Positions 18,638-26,658 of a stretch of DNA of 64,000 bases are shown piece after piece (the first letter of the stretch is position 1; every line of letters begins with the position of its first letter). Under the pieces are notes generated by a model, which saw nothing but the letters and a program-made list of their open reading frames with translations, searched no databases and was not told where the DNA came from. The stretch spans positions 1 to 64,000 of the forward strand of contig NZ_JAGGKD010000006.1 of assembly GCF_017873415.1 (NCBI RefSeq). The letters run 5' to 3'. The position numbers and the translations under genes were made by a program. This DNA comes from Methanolobus bombayensis (lineage in GTDB: Archaea; Halobacteriota; Methanosarcinia; Methanosarcinales; Methanosarcinaceae).

Positions 18638-19768
18638 ATGGACGAGATCAACGAAATATATGAAAAACTGGGTGGCGTCATCAGCAAAGATGATTTTACA
18701 AGCAAGGTGGAAGAAAAAGTAGAACAGATGAGCGGCCTCTGTGACACCAAAACTGCAGCTATGTTGGTTGCACACGACCTTGGTGTCAGTGACACAGGCG
18801 GGGAACAGCAAATAAATAAAGTTTCAGATATAACCCCAAACAGCGGTAATGTAAAGCTCATAGCCAAAATAATGACTGTATTCCCTGCAAAGGAATTCAA
18901 CAGGAACGATGGTACAATAGGCAGGGTTGCAAACCTTATAGTTGCAGATGACACAGGATCAATACGTCTTACCTTATGGGACGAAAGAGCAGATCTTGTA
19001 AAGAACGGACAGATAGAGATTGGCCAGAACTATCAGATCGCAGGATACGTAAAGGAAGGCTACTCTGGTGTAGAGGTTAATATTGGTAACAACGGTGTAT
19101 TCTGTGAAACTGATGAAAAGGTCGAAGCCCGCATCGAGTCAAAACAGATCAAAGATATAACTAACGGAATGGGAGACATCAATCTTCGTGCTAGGGTACT
19201 TGATATCTCAGATATCAGAACCTTTAATAAGAGAGATGGGGGCACAGGCAGAGTTGCAAATCTGCTCATTGGTGATGAGACCGGTAAAATCAGAGTGACC
19301 CTCTGGGATGAACTCACTGATTTCACACAACAGATAGAAGTCGATGATTCTGTGGAGATCCTTAATGCCTATGCAAGAGAGAATAATTTCAACCAGCAGG
19401 TGGAAATGCAGGTTGGAAACCGCGGAACTATTAAAAGAACAGAACAAGAGGTTGAGTTCAAAGAAAGCTTCACTCCGATCTCTGACATAATTCCTGGAGA
19501 ATCATATTCAATCACAGGACAGGTTTCAGGTCTTGGAGAGCTCAGGGAATTCACACGTGATGATGGAACAGAAAATATGGTTTCCAACATCTATGTATCA
19601 GATGATACCGGCAGGATACGTATCGCACTGTGGGGGGATCATGCAACACTTGTAGAGGAAGTTGACATCGATACTGACATTGAGATAATAGATGCATATT
19701 CCAAATCAGGATTCAATGATGAGATCGAACTCAGTGCAGGAAACCGTACAAGAATAAACATTCTTTAA
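18638..19768 (+). CDS. Replication protein A, three OB folds
   Basis: Single-stranded DNA-binding protein of 376 residues. After a short helical N-terminus come three tandem OB folds (about residues 60-155, 165-260 and 270-370). Each has the repeated core F(N/T)R(N/R/D)DGT..(R/N)(V)ANL..(A/G)D(D/E)TG.IR(L/V/I)(T/A)LW. I see no zinc finger. Methanosarcina species carry several RPA types with two or four OB folds, so the three-fold arrangement is worth noting. It acts in replication and repair. A strong terminator follows. Confidence 0.9.
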   Translation: MDEINEIYEKLGGVISKDDFTSKVEEKVEQMSGLCDTKTAAMLVAHDLGVSDTGGEQQINKVSDITPNSGNVKLIAKIMTVFPAKEFNRNDGTIGRVANLIVADDTGSIRLTLWDERADLVKNGQIEIGQNYQIAGYVKEGYSGVEVNIGNNGVFCETDEKVEARIESKQIKDITNGMGDINLRARVLDISDIRTFNKRDGGTGRVANLLIGDETGKIRVTLWDELTDFTQQIEVDDSVEILNAYARENNFNQQVEMQVGNRGTIKRTEQEVEFKESFTPISDIIPGESYSITGQVSGLGELREFTRDDGTENMVSNIYVSDDTGRIRIALWGDHATLVEEVDIDTDIEIIDAYSKSGFNDEIELSAGNRTRINIL

Positions 19769-19784
19769 TAATTTATACCACCTG

Positions 19785-19829
19785 TTTCCGGAAGGCTGGC
19801 AAAGCTTATCCGGAAAGGCAAATTTTTTT
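19785..19829 (+). terminator. Hairpin and T7 terminator of the RPA gene
   Basis: TTTCCGGA (19785-19792) pairs perfectly with TCCGGAAA (19809-19816), followed by a run of seven T at 19823-19829. It starts 17 bases after the stop codon. Confidence 0.7.
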
Positions 19830-19986
19830 AAAAAACGCCATCTTTTGACTTACTTAGCAGTACCTGCTGCACAGTGTATTTAGACCTTGTAATCCACGAA
19901 CACCTATATATACAATAAAAGTCCAATTTTATTTAGTGGACTATAGGTAATTGATTCCTTTAATCCAGGATTCTGGGGTACGTCTT

Positions 19987-20595
19987 ATGGTCTTGAATGT
20001 TCATGATGATATGGAAACCGATGTCTCCATAATGGAGATTCAAAATGAGATGTCGGTCAGGGAAATAATGTCCAAGGATACTTTTGACATTGATGTCAAT
20101 GCCAGTGTTCTAGATGTTGCGAACAAAATGGCAGGAAGTGGAACTGGATGCATTATCGTAAAAGAGAATGATGACAGCATCGGCATCATTACTGAGCATG
20201 ATATTTTAATAAAGACCGTATCCAGGAACGTATTGCCCTCTGAGATGACAGCCGGTGAGATTATGTCATCCCCTATCATAGCAACAAAGCCTGTGACAAA
20301 TATAATCGAGGCTGCTGAAATGATGGTCAAGTCTGAAATCAGAAGACTTGCTGTGATGGAAGGAGATGCAATAGTGGGAATGATAACGGACAGGGACATA
20401 CTAGCCATAGCTCCGGGTCTGAACACTATTCTGGAAGGACTTATCGAACTGCATCATGAAAACAACATCCAGCATCAACCGGAACTTGAACGTGGCATTT
20501 GCCAGCGTTGCGGAACTCTGGTAGACAGCCTGACGGATGTAAACGGATTGATGTTGTGCGAAGACTGTAAAGAGGAAGAAGGTTACTATGACTAG
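19987..20595 (+). CDS. Two-CBS-domain protein with a C-terminal zinc ribbon
   Basis: A Bateman-type regulator of about 202 residues. Two CBS motifs (each with VxDVANKMxxxxxGCIIV-like and IGIITEHDIL / VGMITDRDILA ends) form one adenylate-binding module. A zinc ribbon follows at the C-terminus (CQRCGTLVDSLTDVNG, then LCEDC). CBS pairs bind AMP, ATP or SAM-type ligands and the ribbon may contact DNA, RNA or a partner, but the role is unknown. I prefer the ATG at 19987, after CTGGGGTACG, over the upstream TTG at 19951. It precedes the two larger CBS proteins. Confidence 0.85.
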   Translation: MVLNVHDDMETDVSIMEIQNEMSVREIMSKDTFDIDVNASVLDVANKMAGSGTGCIIVKENDDSIGIITEHDILIKTVSRNVLPSEMTAGEIMSSPIIATKPVTNIIEAAEMMVKSEIRRLAVMEGDAIVGMITDRDILAIAPGLNTILEGLIELHHENNIQHQPELERGICQRCGTLVDSLTDVNGLMLCEDCKEEEGYYD

Positions 20596-20853
20596 TTCTG
20601 ACTGGTCAACTGATAAAGGACACTTCAAGCTGGTGAAACAAATGTCTGTCCCGATATATACTAAAAAAATAAATGTATCGATCTTCAAAGCAACACCTGT
20701 GTTTCGGCCGGGAAAAATTATGATATTCTGGCATTCAGTGTTAGCTGGATTTACTGTTATTGCAGGCAGACACAGTATAGTACCTGAATACTAAAGCAAT
20801 ATCTAATTGCATATCAGGTAAGATAATTGTTAACCAAGAGGTTTGAATGTCTT
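20596..20853. other. Gene-free stretch after the CBS/zinc-ribbon gene
   Basis: No supported gene. A 68-codon plus-strand frame (20588-20794) overlaps the stop of the CBS gene but has no family resemblance and no ribosome site of its own. I see no clear hairpin terminator here. Confidence 0.4.
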
Positions 20854-20902
20854 TCACAAAACATCTGGACATTATATAATAAAAATTCCAGTTATTTTGT
20901 GA
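20854..20902 (+). promoter_or_regulatory. Promoter of the CBS-RNA ligase operon: TATA box inside an inverted repeat
   Basis: ATTATATAAT (20871-20880) is a good TATA box. It is flanked symmetrically by TCACAAAA (20854-20861) and TTTTGTGA (20895-20902), perfect 8-base inverted arms. This is an operator-like arrangement around the site of TBP binding and initiation (expected near 20900). If it is the operon promoter, the leader is about 410 bases long. Confidence 0.45.
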
Positions 20903-21104
20903 TGTTATGGAGCGCAGTGGTTTAGTTGAAAATCAGAAAACAGGTCAAAGAACTGGAAAAGATAAACATTCGACCCCGGACAAAAGACCAAAAAACACAA
21001 AACTCCATAGCCATAGCTATGCCTTTTGGAATTATAATCAGCAGACAGAAAGACGCTGCTGTATCAGTTCACGCTAATTGTTAATCAGGAGGTGAAGAAG
21101 AAAA

Positions 21105-21290
21105 CCCGGTATTAAGCGGGAATACCACAATAAGTGGTGGTGAAAAACAACGGGCATAATCATTTGGGAATTGTCCGAAAAGGCAGAGTTGAGATCAAAG
21201 AGCAGGCAAAAAGCCAGAGGAAAGAGGCAGAAGCTCTTTGCAGAACAATAATTTAAAAATATCCTGCAGGTCTGGACGTTTTTAAGTTCA
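21105..21290 (+). ncRNA. Candidate structured leader RNA upstream of the tandem CBS genes
   Basis: Several stems lie in order before the first CBS gene. CCCG (21105-21108) can pair with CGGG (21117-21120), while GGTATT (21108-21113) can pair with AATACC (21121-21126), and ACCAC (21124-21128) with GTGGT (21134-21138). These three share bases, so they cannot all form together. CGGGCA (21151-21156) pairs with TGTCCG (21172-21177). AAAGAGC (21197-21203) pairs with GCTCTTT (21233-21239) and encloses GGC(A)5GCC. CTGGAC pairs with GTTCAG at about 21272-21289, just before AAGGAGG. There is also an AGGAGGTGA at 21088-21096 with no start codon after it. The pattern looks like a switch or an independent RNA; I recognise no known class. 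Confidence 0.45.
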
Positions 21291-21313
21291 GGCTTCAAAA
21301 AAGGAGGAACAAC

Positions 21314-22159
21314 ATGAATGTGAAGGACATTATGAGTTCACCGGTCTTTACCATAGCACCGGAAGAAACCGTAGCACATGCAAGAAAACTTATGCTCAAG
21401 CATAAGATCAGTACCCTTGTGGTAGCTGAAAAGGAAGAGATGGTTGGTATTGTCACAAAGACAGACCTCGGAAGGAGACTCGCACAGGCCGAACCAATGT
21501 GGAGAAGGAGGCCAATTGACAAGATACCGGTGAGAATGGTAATGAATGAAAATCCTATTACGATATACCCAGGGGCAACACCAGCTCAGGCCAGTGAACT
21601 GATGATAGAGAATGGAATAAACTCACTTGCTGTTGTAAACAGAGGAGTGCTTGGAATAGTAACAGGAACGGACATTATGAAGTATTACTCCGGGCAGGAT
21701 ATTAAAACAAAGGTTTCTGAAGTAATGTCAGATGACATTGTGTTCGTTCACAGGCACCATACCATAAACCATGTGATGCATGAAATGGAGGAAAACCAGA
21801 CCAGACATGTAATAGTCAATGACGATGCTGATGAAGCAGTGGGAATCATAACAACAGGCAGTGTTGCATTCAATCTCATGTCAGATAATGAAGGAAAACT
21901 CCCTTCAAAGAACATCAAGATGACAAGACGTTCAACACCTGCAGGGGTAAAAGAATATCGTTATGTAAAGGAAGTACCTCTTGTTGCGGAAGATATCATG
22001 TCAGAGCTACCACATATAATTGACATAAATAACAAGGCAACAAATGCAGCAAGAATAATGCTTTCAGAATATACTATTGCCCTTCCTGTTGCTAACGGCG
22101 ATAACATCATAGGCCTGATCAGCAGGCGTGATATAATCAGGGCAGTACAGCAAGCATAA
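21314..22159 (+). CDS. Four-CBS-domain regulatory protein
   Basis: A 281-residue protein made of two Bateman modules. Each of the four CBS motifs starts with a line such as VKDIMSSPVFTIAPEETV, IPVRMVMNENPITIYPG, VSEVMSDDIVFVHRHH or EDIMSELPHIIDINN, and ends in GI(V/I)T or GLISRRDI. No catalytic domain is fused. CBS pairs bind adenine nucleotides or related ligands, so this is probably an energy or ligand sensor acting on a partner. Perfect ribosome site AAGGAGG at 21301-21307. It is followed after 36 bases by a second four-CBS protein, then by an RNA ligase. Confidence 0.88.
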   Translation: MNVKDIMSSPVFTIAPEETVAHARKLMLKHKISTLVVAEKEEMVGIVTKTDLGRRLAQAEPMWRRRPIDKIPVRMVMNENPITIYPGATPAQASELMIENGINSLAVVNRGVLGIVTGTDIMKYYSGQDIKTKVSEVMSDDIVFVHRHHTINHVMHEMEENQTRHVIVNDDADEAVGIITTGSVAFNLMSDNEGKLPSKNIKMTRRSTPAGVKEYRYVKEVPLVAEDIMSELPHIIDINNKATNAARIMLSEYTIALPVANGDNIIGLISRRDIIRAVQQA

Positions 22160-22195
22160 GCAGACCATAGAAACAAACAAAGAAGAGGAATTAAA

Positions 22196-22972
22196 ATGGA
22201 AGTAAAGGAAATTATGTCAGAACCGCTGACCGTAGATAAGTCAGACACTATTTCCCATGCACTTGACATTATGGACAAGAAGGGAACCAGACGTCTTCTG
22301 GTAAAACACGATGGGAAGCTGCTTGGAGTGCTTACTATGAGAAACCTTACAAAGGAGCTCGGAACACGAAAGAAGGGAAGTAAGCCTGCTTCCTCCCTGC
22401 ATGTTGCCACAGCAGTCTCTGATAATTTCATAAAGGTACTGCCAGACACAAAGGTAACTGATGCTATCACACTTATGATCAAGAACGGTGGTGTGATAGT
22501 TGTCGTAGAAAATGAGCAGATAGTTGGATGGGTCACTCCTAACGAAATACTCATGAATAACAACTTCAGCGGATTTGCAGGAGAGATCATGCAGAAGAAT
22601 CCGATTGTTGCAGGGCCTGCAGACCGTGTCAGTCATGTCAGGAGAATAATGCTTGACAACAATATCGGAAGACTTCCTATTATAGAAGGGGACAGACTTG
22701 TGGGAATGGTTACTGAAAAGGATATTGCAAAGGCAATGCGCTCTTTCCGCGACCTTGTTGAAGGAAGCAAGCAGGAAGCCCGCATAAAGAATCTCATTGT
22801 AGAGGACATCATGAAGATGGGAGTAAAAACTGTTTACACCAATGACACTACAAGTGATGTAGCTAAGAAGATGCTCGAAGAAAATCTTGGCGGACTTCCG
22901 GTTGTGAACCTTGAAGGACATCTTGTAGGACTTATAACAAGGAGGAGCATCATCCGGGGAATGGCAGAGTAA
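22196..22972 (+). CDS. Second four-CBS-domain regulatory protein
   Basis: A 258-residue paralogue of the preceding gene, again with four CBS motifs ([17 protein letters not shown], an atypical second unit around [33 protein letters not shown] and [16 protein letters not shown]). Repeats end in phrases such as [11 protein letters not shown] and [11 protein letters not shown]. No enzyme domain. It ends 16 bases before the RNA ligase start, which makes a shared transcript and a functional link likely. The nature of the ligand is unknown. Confidence 0.87.
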   Translation: MEVKEIMSEPLTVDKSDTISHALDIMDKKGTRRLLVKHDGKLLGVLTMRNLTKELGTRKKGSKPASSLHVATAVSDNFIKVLPDTKVTDAITLMIKNGGVIVVVENEQIVGWVTPNEILMNNNFSGFAGEIMQKNPIVAGPADRVSHVRRIMLDNNIGRLPIIEGDRLVGMVTEKDIAKAMRSFRDLVEGSKQEARIKNLIVEDIMKMGVKTVYTNDTTSDVAKKMLEENLGGLPVVNLEGHLVGLITRRSIIRGMAE

Positions 22973-22988
22973 AACCAGGAGTTTGGTG

Positions 22989-24155
22989 ATGAAAAACAGC
23001 AAAATATCAGAACTGGATGTTGAAAAGGTGGCGGAGTTCCTTGAACTCCCACCTTCTAAAATTTCCGAACTCATAGAAAAAGGGAATCTGAAACGTAACT
23101 GGGACGAATATTACGACATTTACAGGTTTCAGGGACATGCACCTCAAATGGAAGATGGGACAGTTCTCATCGACCACCATGGAAGTTTTGAGCTGGTCCG
23201 CGGTTTTCCAAAGATCAAAAGGGCAATGCTTCTTGAACCTGCTATTCTTAAAAACTTCAAAGAAATACCCTCTGTTGTCGTTGAAGAGAAAATGAACGGC
23301 TATAATGTCCGAGTAATAGAATTCAGAGGAAAACTAATTGCATTTACACGCAGCGGTCATGTGTGCCCTTATTCTACAGAAAGGGTACAGAACTTTTTAG
23401 AACCGGATTTTTTCAGGGAACATCCAGACCTTGTGGTCTATGGAGAAATGGCAGGACCGGAGAACCCATACGTTCAAAAAGATGCTTATGGAATAGAATC
23501 TCTTGATTTCTTTGTTTTTGACATACGTCACAAGGATACAGGAGAAGCTCTGCCAGTCAACCAGAGAAGAGAAATTGCAGAGAATTATGGTTTCAACCAA
23601 GTAAGGCTCTTTGGAGATTTCAGCATCAAGAGCGCTTCTTCAAAAATAACAGAAATTATACGTGATCTTGGAAAAGAAGGACGGGAAGGAGTTGTTATCA
23701 AAGATCAGGCAATGGTATTGCAACCAGTGAAATACACATGTTCCGAAAGTAATTGTTCTGATCTAAGGCAGGCATTTAAATTCTACAATGAAGCAGGAAG
23801 GGATTATCTCTATTCACGGGTTATTCGTGAAGGATTCCAGTCCCATGAGTGGAATGAAAACGAAGATGAATTCACACAGAGATGTCTGAGGCTCGGAGAA
23901 AGTATACTCCGCCCCATGAAAAAAACTATTGAAGAGGTAGAAAGTGGAGATAGGATATCCGATGATTTCCGCATACGTGTGAAAGACCGGGAAATTATTT
24001 TCAAATTCAGAGATTATCTCGACAGATTCGGACTCTATGTTGCCCTTGAAAAAATAGAGAGAATCGGAGACGAATATGTGGCTGAGATCAGAAAAGTGAA
24101 CAAAAGCACAAATGATAAGACACTTGCAATGCTAGAAGGACAGTTGTGGTCATGA
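22989..24155 (+). CDS. ATP-dependent RNA ligase (archaeal Rnl3 type)
   Basis: Nucleotidyltransferase-fold ligase of 388 residues, of the homodimeric archaeal family first described from Pyrococcus/Methanothermobacter. Motif I is EEKMNGYNVR with the AMP-accepting lysine near residue 101. Further motifs are VYGEMAGPENPY, FFVFDIR, and EGVVIKD with a later VKYT lysine region. A C-terminal helical domain follows. These enzymes join or circularise RNA 5'-phosphate and 3'-OH ends. I start at ATG 22989 (AGGAG 9 bases upstream). It is preceded by two CBS proteins and followed by a SelB-like GTPase. Confidence 0.9.
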   Translation: MKNSKISELDVEKVAEFLELPPSKISELIEKGNLKRNWDEYYDIYRFQGHAPQMEDGTVLIDHHGSFELVRGFPKIKRAMLLEPAILKNFKEIPSVVVEEKMNGYNVRVIEFRGKLIAFTRSGHVCPYSTERVQNFLEPDFFREHPDLVVYGEMAGPENPYVQKDAYGIESLDFFVFDIRHKDTGEALPVNQRREIAENYGFNQVRLFGDFSIKSASSKITEIIRDLGKEGREGVVIKDQAMVLQPVKYTCSESNCSDLRQAFKFYNEAGRDYLYSRVIREGFQSHEWNENEDEFTQRCLRLGESILRPMKKTIEEVESGDRISDDFRIRVKDREIIFKFRDYLDRFGLYVALEKIERIGDEYVAEIRKVNKSTNDKTLAMLEGQLWS

Positions 24156-24206
24156 AAAAGACATATATCCGAATAGATTAATTCGTAAACCACACAAGGT
24201 GCCTAT

Positions 24207-25244
24207 ATGACAAAGATTGCTATCATCGGAAGTGAGAAAAGCGGTAAGACAACTCTTGCCGGAAAGCTCGGAAAGAAAGGAAACGTCACTGACATAACAA
24301 TGTATGATTATGCCAAGAATGACAGGATACTCACAACCATTGATGCCACAGGTTATCCGACATCTGTAAAGTCACTTATCACAGCACTAAACCTTTCTGA
24401 TATCGCACTTTTATGCATCCCTCCGGAAGGACTTGACCCTCTGGCAGCGGAATGTATCATTGCTCTTGACCTTATGCAATACAAACATGGTATTGTGGTC
24501 CTCACAAAGGCTGATACTACATATCCCTATGCTGTTGATGAACTGAAAGCCAAGCTTCAGAATGTCACCAGGGGAACAGCTCTTGAGAACTGGGATTACA
24601 TCTCAATATCCACAACTTCTTTTGAGGGAATGGAAGAGATCAAAGAGCTCATTTTTGACATCGGTGCTAAAGTAGAAACTGAGCAAAGAGAACTTGACGG
24701 ACTCAGTCCCAGAATTATGATAGACCAGTCATTCAACGTGACAGGTATCGGATGTGTGGTACTGGGTGTTGTAGAACAGGGAACTATCAACATTAAAGAC
24801 AAAATGCTTGCTTATCCCACTAAGAAAGAACTTGAGATCAGGTCAATACAAATGCATGATGTCGATGTCAAGTCCGCTCCTGCAGGTGCAAGGGTAGGAC
24901 TTGCACTGAAAGGTATTCAGTCCAAGGACATTGACAGAGGATATGTTGTGTCAAATGAAGAGACCGTTGCAACAGATTTTATACTCAAATGCGGAGTTTC
25001 TCCTCTTGCAAAGCCTTTCAACGTAAATGATATGTTGCATCTCTACGTAGGGCTCCAGTCCTCACCTGTGAGAGTTACAGAAATACTGGAAGAAGACAGC
25101 CCAGTTGAGACAGCAAGTCCTGGAAAACAATATACATTAAAACTTGAAGGTTCCAAAGAAGTATCTTACATTAAAACCGACAGGTTCATTCTTTCAAACC
25201 TGGATGAAAAACAAAGGTTCATTGCCTACGGGCATGAACAATAA
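24207..25244 (+). CDS. SelB-like translational GTPase (EF-Tu/SelB family paralogue)
   Basis: A 345-residue GTPase resembling archaeal SelB but shorter. The G domain has the P loop GSEKSGKT (residues 8-15), the switch II remnant DATG (near 46-49) and LTKAD in place of NKxD. Switch I is nearly absent, because only about 30 residues separate G1 from G3. Domains II and III follow (FNVTGIGCVVLGVVEQGTI is the EF-Tu domain II signature). A SelB role needs a selenocysteine system, which this window does not show. It may instead deliver or sense another tRNA or RNA. It lies 51 bases after the RNA ligase. Confidence 0.8.
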   Translation: MTKIAIIGSEKSGKTTLAGKLGKKGNVTDITMYDYAKNDRILTTIDATGYPTSVKSLITALNLSDIALLCIPPEGLDPLAAECIIALDLMQYKHGIVVLTKADTTYPYAVDELKAKLQNVTRGTALENWDYISISTTSFEGMEEIKELIFDIGAKVETEQRELDGLSPRIMIDQSFNVTGIGCVVLGVVEQGTINIKDKMLAYPTKKELEIRSIQMHDVDVKSAPAGARVGLALKGIQSKDIDRGYVVSNEETVATDFILKCGVSPLAKPFNVNDMLHLYVGLQSSPVRVTEILEEDSPVETASPGKQYTLKLEGSKEVSYIKTDRFILSNLDEKQRFIAYGHEQ

Positions 25245-25273
25245 ATATCTTTTTTGAGCTTACATCGGATAAT

Positions 25274-25783
25274 TCACTTTTTCCTGGGTGTCAGGTGTTT
25301 GGCACCATTGAGAAATGAAGGTCTGTCCACAACTTTGGCTCTTTCTATATTATCCGGCAGTTCCACGAGATCCGGTTGTTTTATCATATCTGATGAACTG
25401 GAAAAAGTATAATCTGCCCTGTTGAATCCGGAATTAATATTTGATATCGCATACTCTTTTTTGTTCCTTTCAATTGTGAAATTTGGAGAAACTTCCGGTT
25501 CTTCAGTAGAGACAACCTTAGAGAGACCTGATTTAGTATCGCGATCCTTTGCCTTTGAACCTTCATCTTTTCCGATATTATAATGTTCTTGTACAAAATC
25601 CTTGAGATCATATTCTTCAGCATAGTTGTACAGATACATCAGCTTATCCCGAACCCATCCGATCTCAGAATGGCGATGATAACCTACTTCATACCCCAGC
25701 CTACGTGAAGCCTCCGCTAACTGCATTTTGTAATCATGAGGAAGTTCTTTCTTCTCATCCGGTTTTTTGAATATTCTTACCAT
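25274..25783 (-). CDS. Conserved hypothetical partner of the KaiC-like ATPase
   Basis: A 169-residue soluble protein I do not recognise. The N-terminal part (MVRIFKKPDEKKELPHDYKM) is charged and helical, with a YEVGYHRHSEIGWVRDKLMYLY segment. The middle is polar and low in complexity. The C-terminus is basic (GAKHLTPRKK). I prefer the ATG at 25783; the frame opens with TTG at 25801, overlapping the KaiC-like gene. It follows that gene directly on the same strand, so the two probably form a co-expressed pair. Confidence 0.7.
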   Translation of the reverse strand: MVRIFKKPDEKKELPHDYKMQLAEASRRLGYEVGYHRHSEIGWVRDKLMYLYNYAEEYDLKDFVQEHYNIGKDEGSKAKDRDTKSGLSKVVSTEEPEVSPNFTIERNKKEYAISNINSGFNRADYTFSSSSDMIKQPDLVELPDNIERAKVVDRPSFLNGAKHLTPRKK

Positions 25784-25793
25784 AGTACAACCA

Positions 25794-26537
25794 TCATTCA
25801 AGATAGCCTTCTACTTTCAGTCCTTTTTCCGAGAAAGCAACGCTTCTCATATTACAGTCATGTTTTGTACCACGCATCTTGATAACCTGTAAAGCACGGG
25901 TCATGGTCTTATCATAAAGGAAATTATGCATGAAAATCACACCATGTGCGGCGAACTGCTCAGTAGAATAGGCAGTTGGGTCGGTCATCTCAGATAGTAT
26001 AAGTGTGGTGCATCCCAGTTTCTTGAGATTACGCATGAATCTGTTCATTTCTTTCTCTTGGAGAGAAAGATCCCTTGTTGTAAAACGAATTGCAGATACG
26101 GAATCAATTACAAGCCGCTTAACATCGTATTCTGAAACATATGCGGCTATCTCATTGAAAACAATTGAAGGAGAAGGTGCATCACTTTCAATTGATGTTG
26201 TGCCTACATCATAATCCGTAGTTATGAACTCATTGACTTCATCCATATATCCGTATTCCATACGTGGACCAAGATCAGCAAACAAAAGTTTCTTCATCTT
26301 GATCAGCCCTGGAACATTCATTTCATAATTTGACATATCGTTAATGATGTTCTGAGGACATTCCAGAAGGGTAACATATAACCCTACCTCTCCTTCACTT
26401 GCGCCCTGTGCGAGGAACTGAACTCCAAAAGTTGTTTTTCCGCTTCCGGGAGGACCGCTGAGTACGTAAACCCTTTCCGTAAGCAAGCCGCCCTGTACCA
26501 GGTCATCAAAACCCTCTATTCCTGTAGGTATTCGCAT
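25794..26537 (-). CDS. KaiC-like / RAD55-family ATPase
   Basis: Single-domain RecA-fold ATPase of 247 residues. It starts MRIPTGIEGFDDLVQGG and has Walker A in SGPPGSGKTTFG (about residues 28-35), the catalytic glutamate region LLECPQN, Walker B in RLVIDSVSAIRF and ATPase motifs up to the C-terminus. Archaeal single KaiC domains are thought to act in signalling rather than in a clock. The ATG at 26537 follows GGGAAG; the longer frame to 26597 only reads through the promoter. It heads an operon with the small downstream protein. Confidence 0.87.
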   Translation of the reverse strand: MRIPTGIEGFDDLVQGGLLTERVYVLSGPPGSGKTTFGVQFLAQGASEGEVGLYVTLLECPQNIINDMSNYEMNVPGLIKMKKLLFADLGPRMEYGYMDEVNEFITTDYDVGTTSIESDAPSPSIVFNEIAAYVSEYDVKRLVIDSVSAIRFTTRDLSLQEKEMNRFMRNLKKLGCTTLILSEMTDPTAYSTEQFAAHGVIFMHNFLYDKTMTRALQVIKMRGTKHDCNMRSVAFSEKGLKVEGYLE

Positions 26538-26562
26538 TGATATACTTCCCAAACTTGATGAA

Positions 26563-26608
26563 TAGTAATATACTAGTGTAGTAATATAGTAATACAATTA
26601 TATAATGT
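26563..26608 (-). promoter_or_regulatory. Promoter of the KaiC-like operon with repeated TAGTAATA motif
   Basis: Read on the plus strand, TAGTAATATA occurs at 26563-26572 and 26579-26588, and TAGTAATAC at 26587-26595. A TATA-like ATTATATAAT lies at about 26598-26607 for the minus-strand gene. The repeats therefore sit between the TATA box and the start codon, a usual place for an archaeal repressor. The same ten bases occur before the histidine kinase at 54817-54826. Confidence 0.4.
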
Positions 26609-26658
26609 ATAAAGTATTTCAATGCATCGATGAATAGAAATAATTAAAAGTGCCGCAC

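Noticed and set aside
20588-20794. 68-codon plus-strand frame right after the CBS/zinc-ribbon gene
   Set aside because: It overlaps the stop of that gene, lacks its own ribosome site and shows no domain or protein-like pattern.
20907-21077. 56-codon frame in the long leader, starting after GTGATGTT
   Set aside because: A leader peptide is conceivable, but composition is not protein-like and it overlaps the region expected to be untranslated. Ribosome profiling would settle it.
22241-23074. 277-codon minus-strand frame
   Set aside because: It is antisense to the second CBS gene and the ligase start, with Cys/Ser-rich composition typical of a shadow frame.
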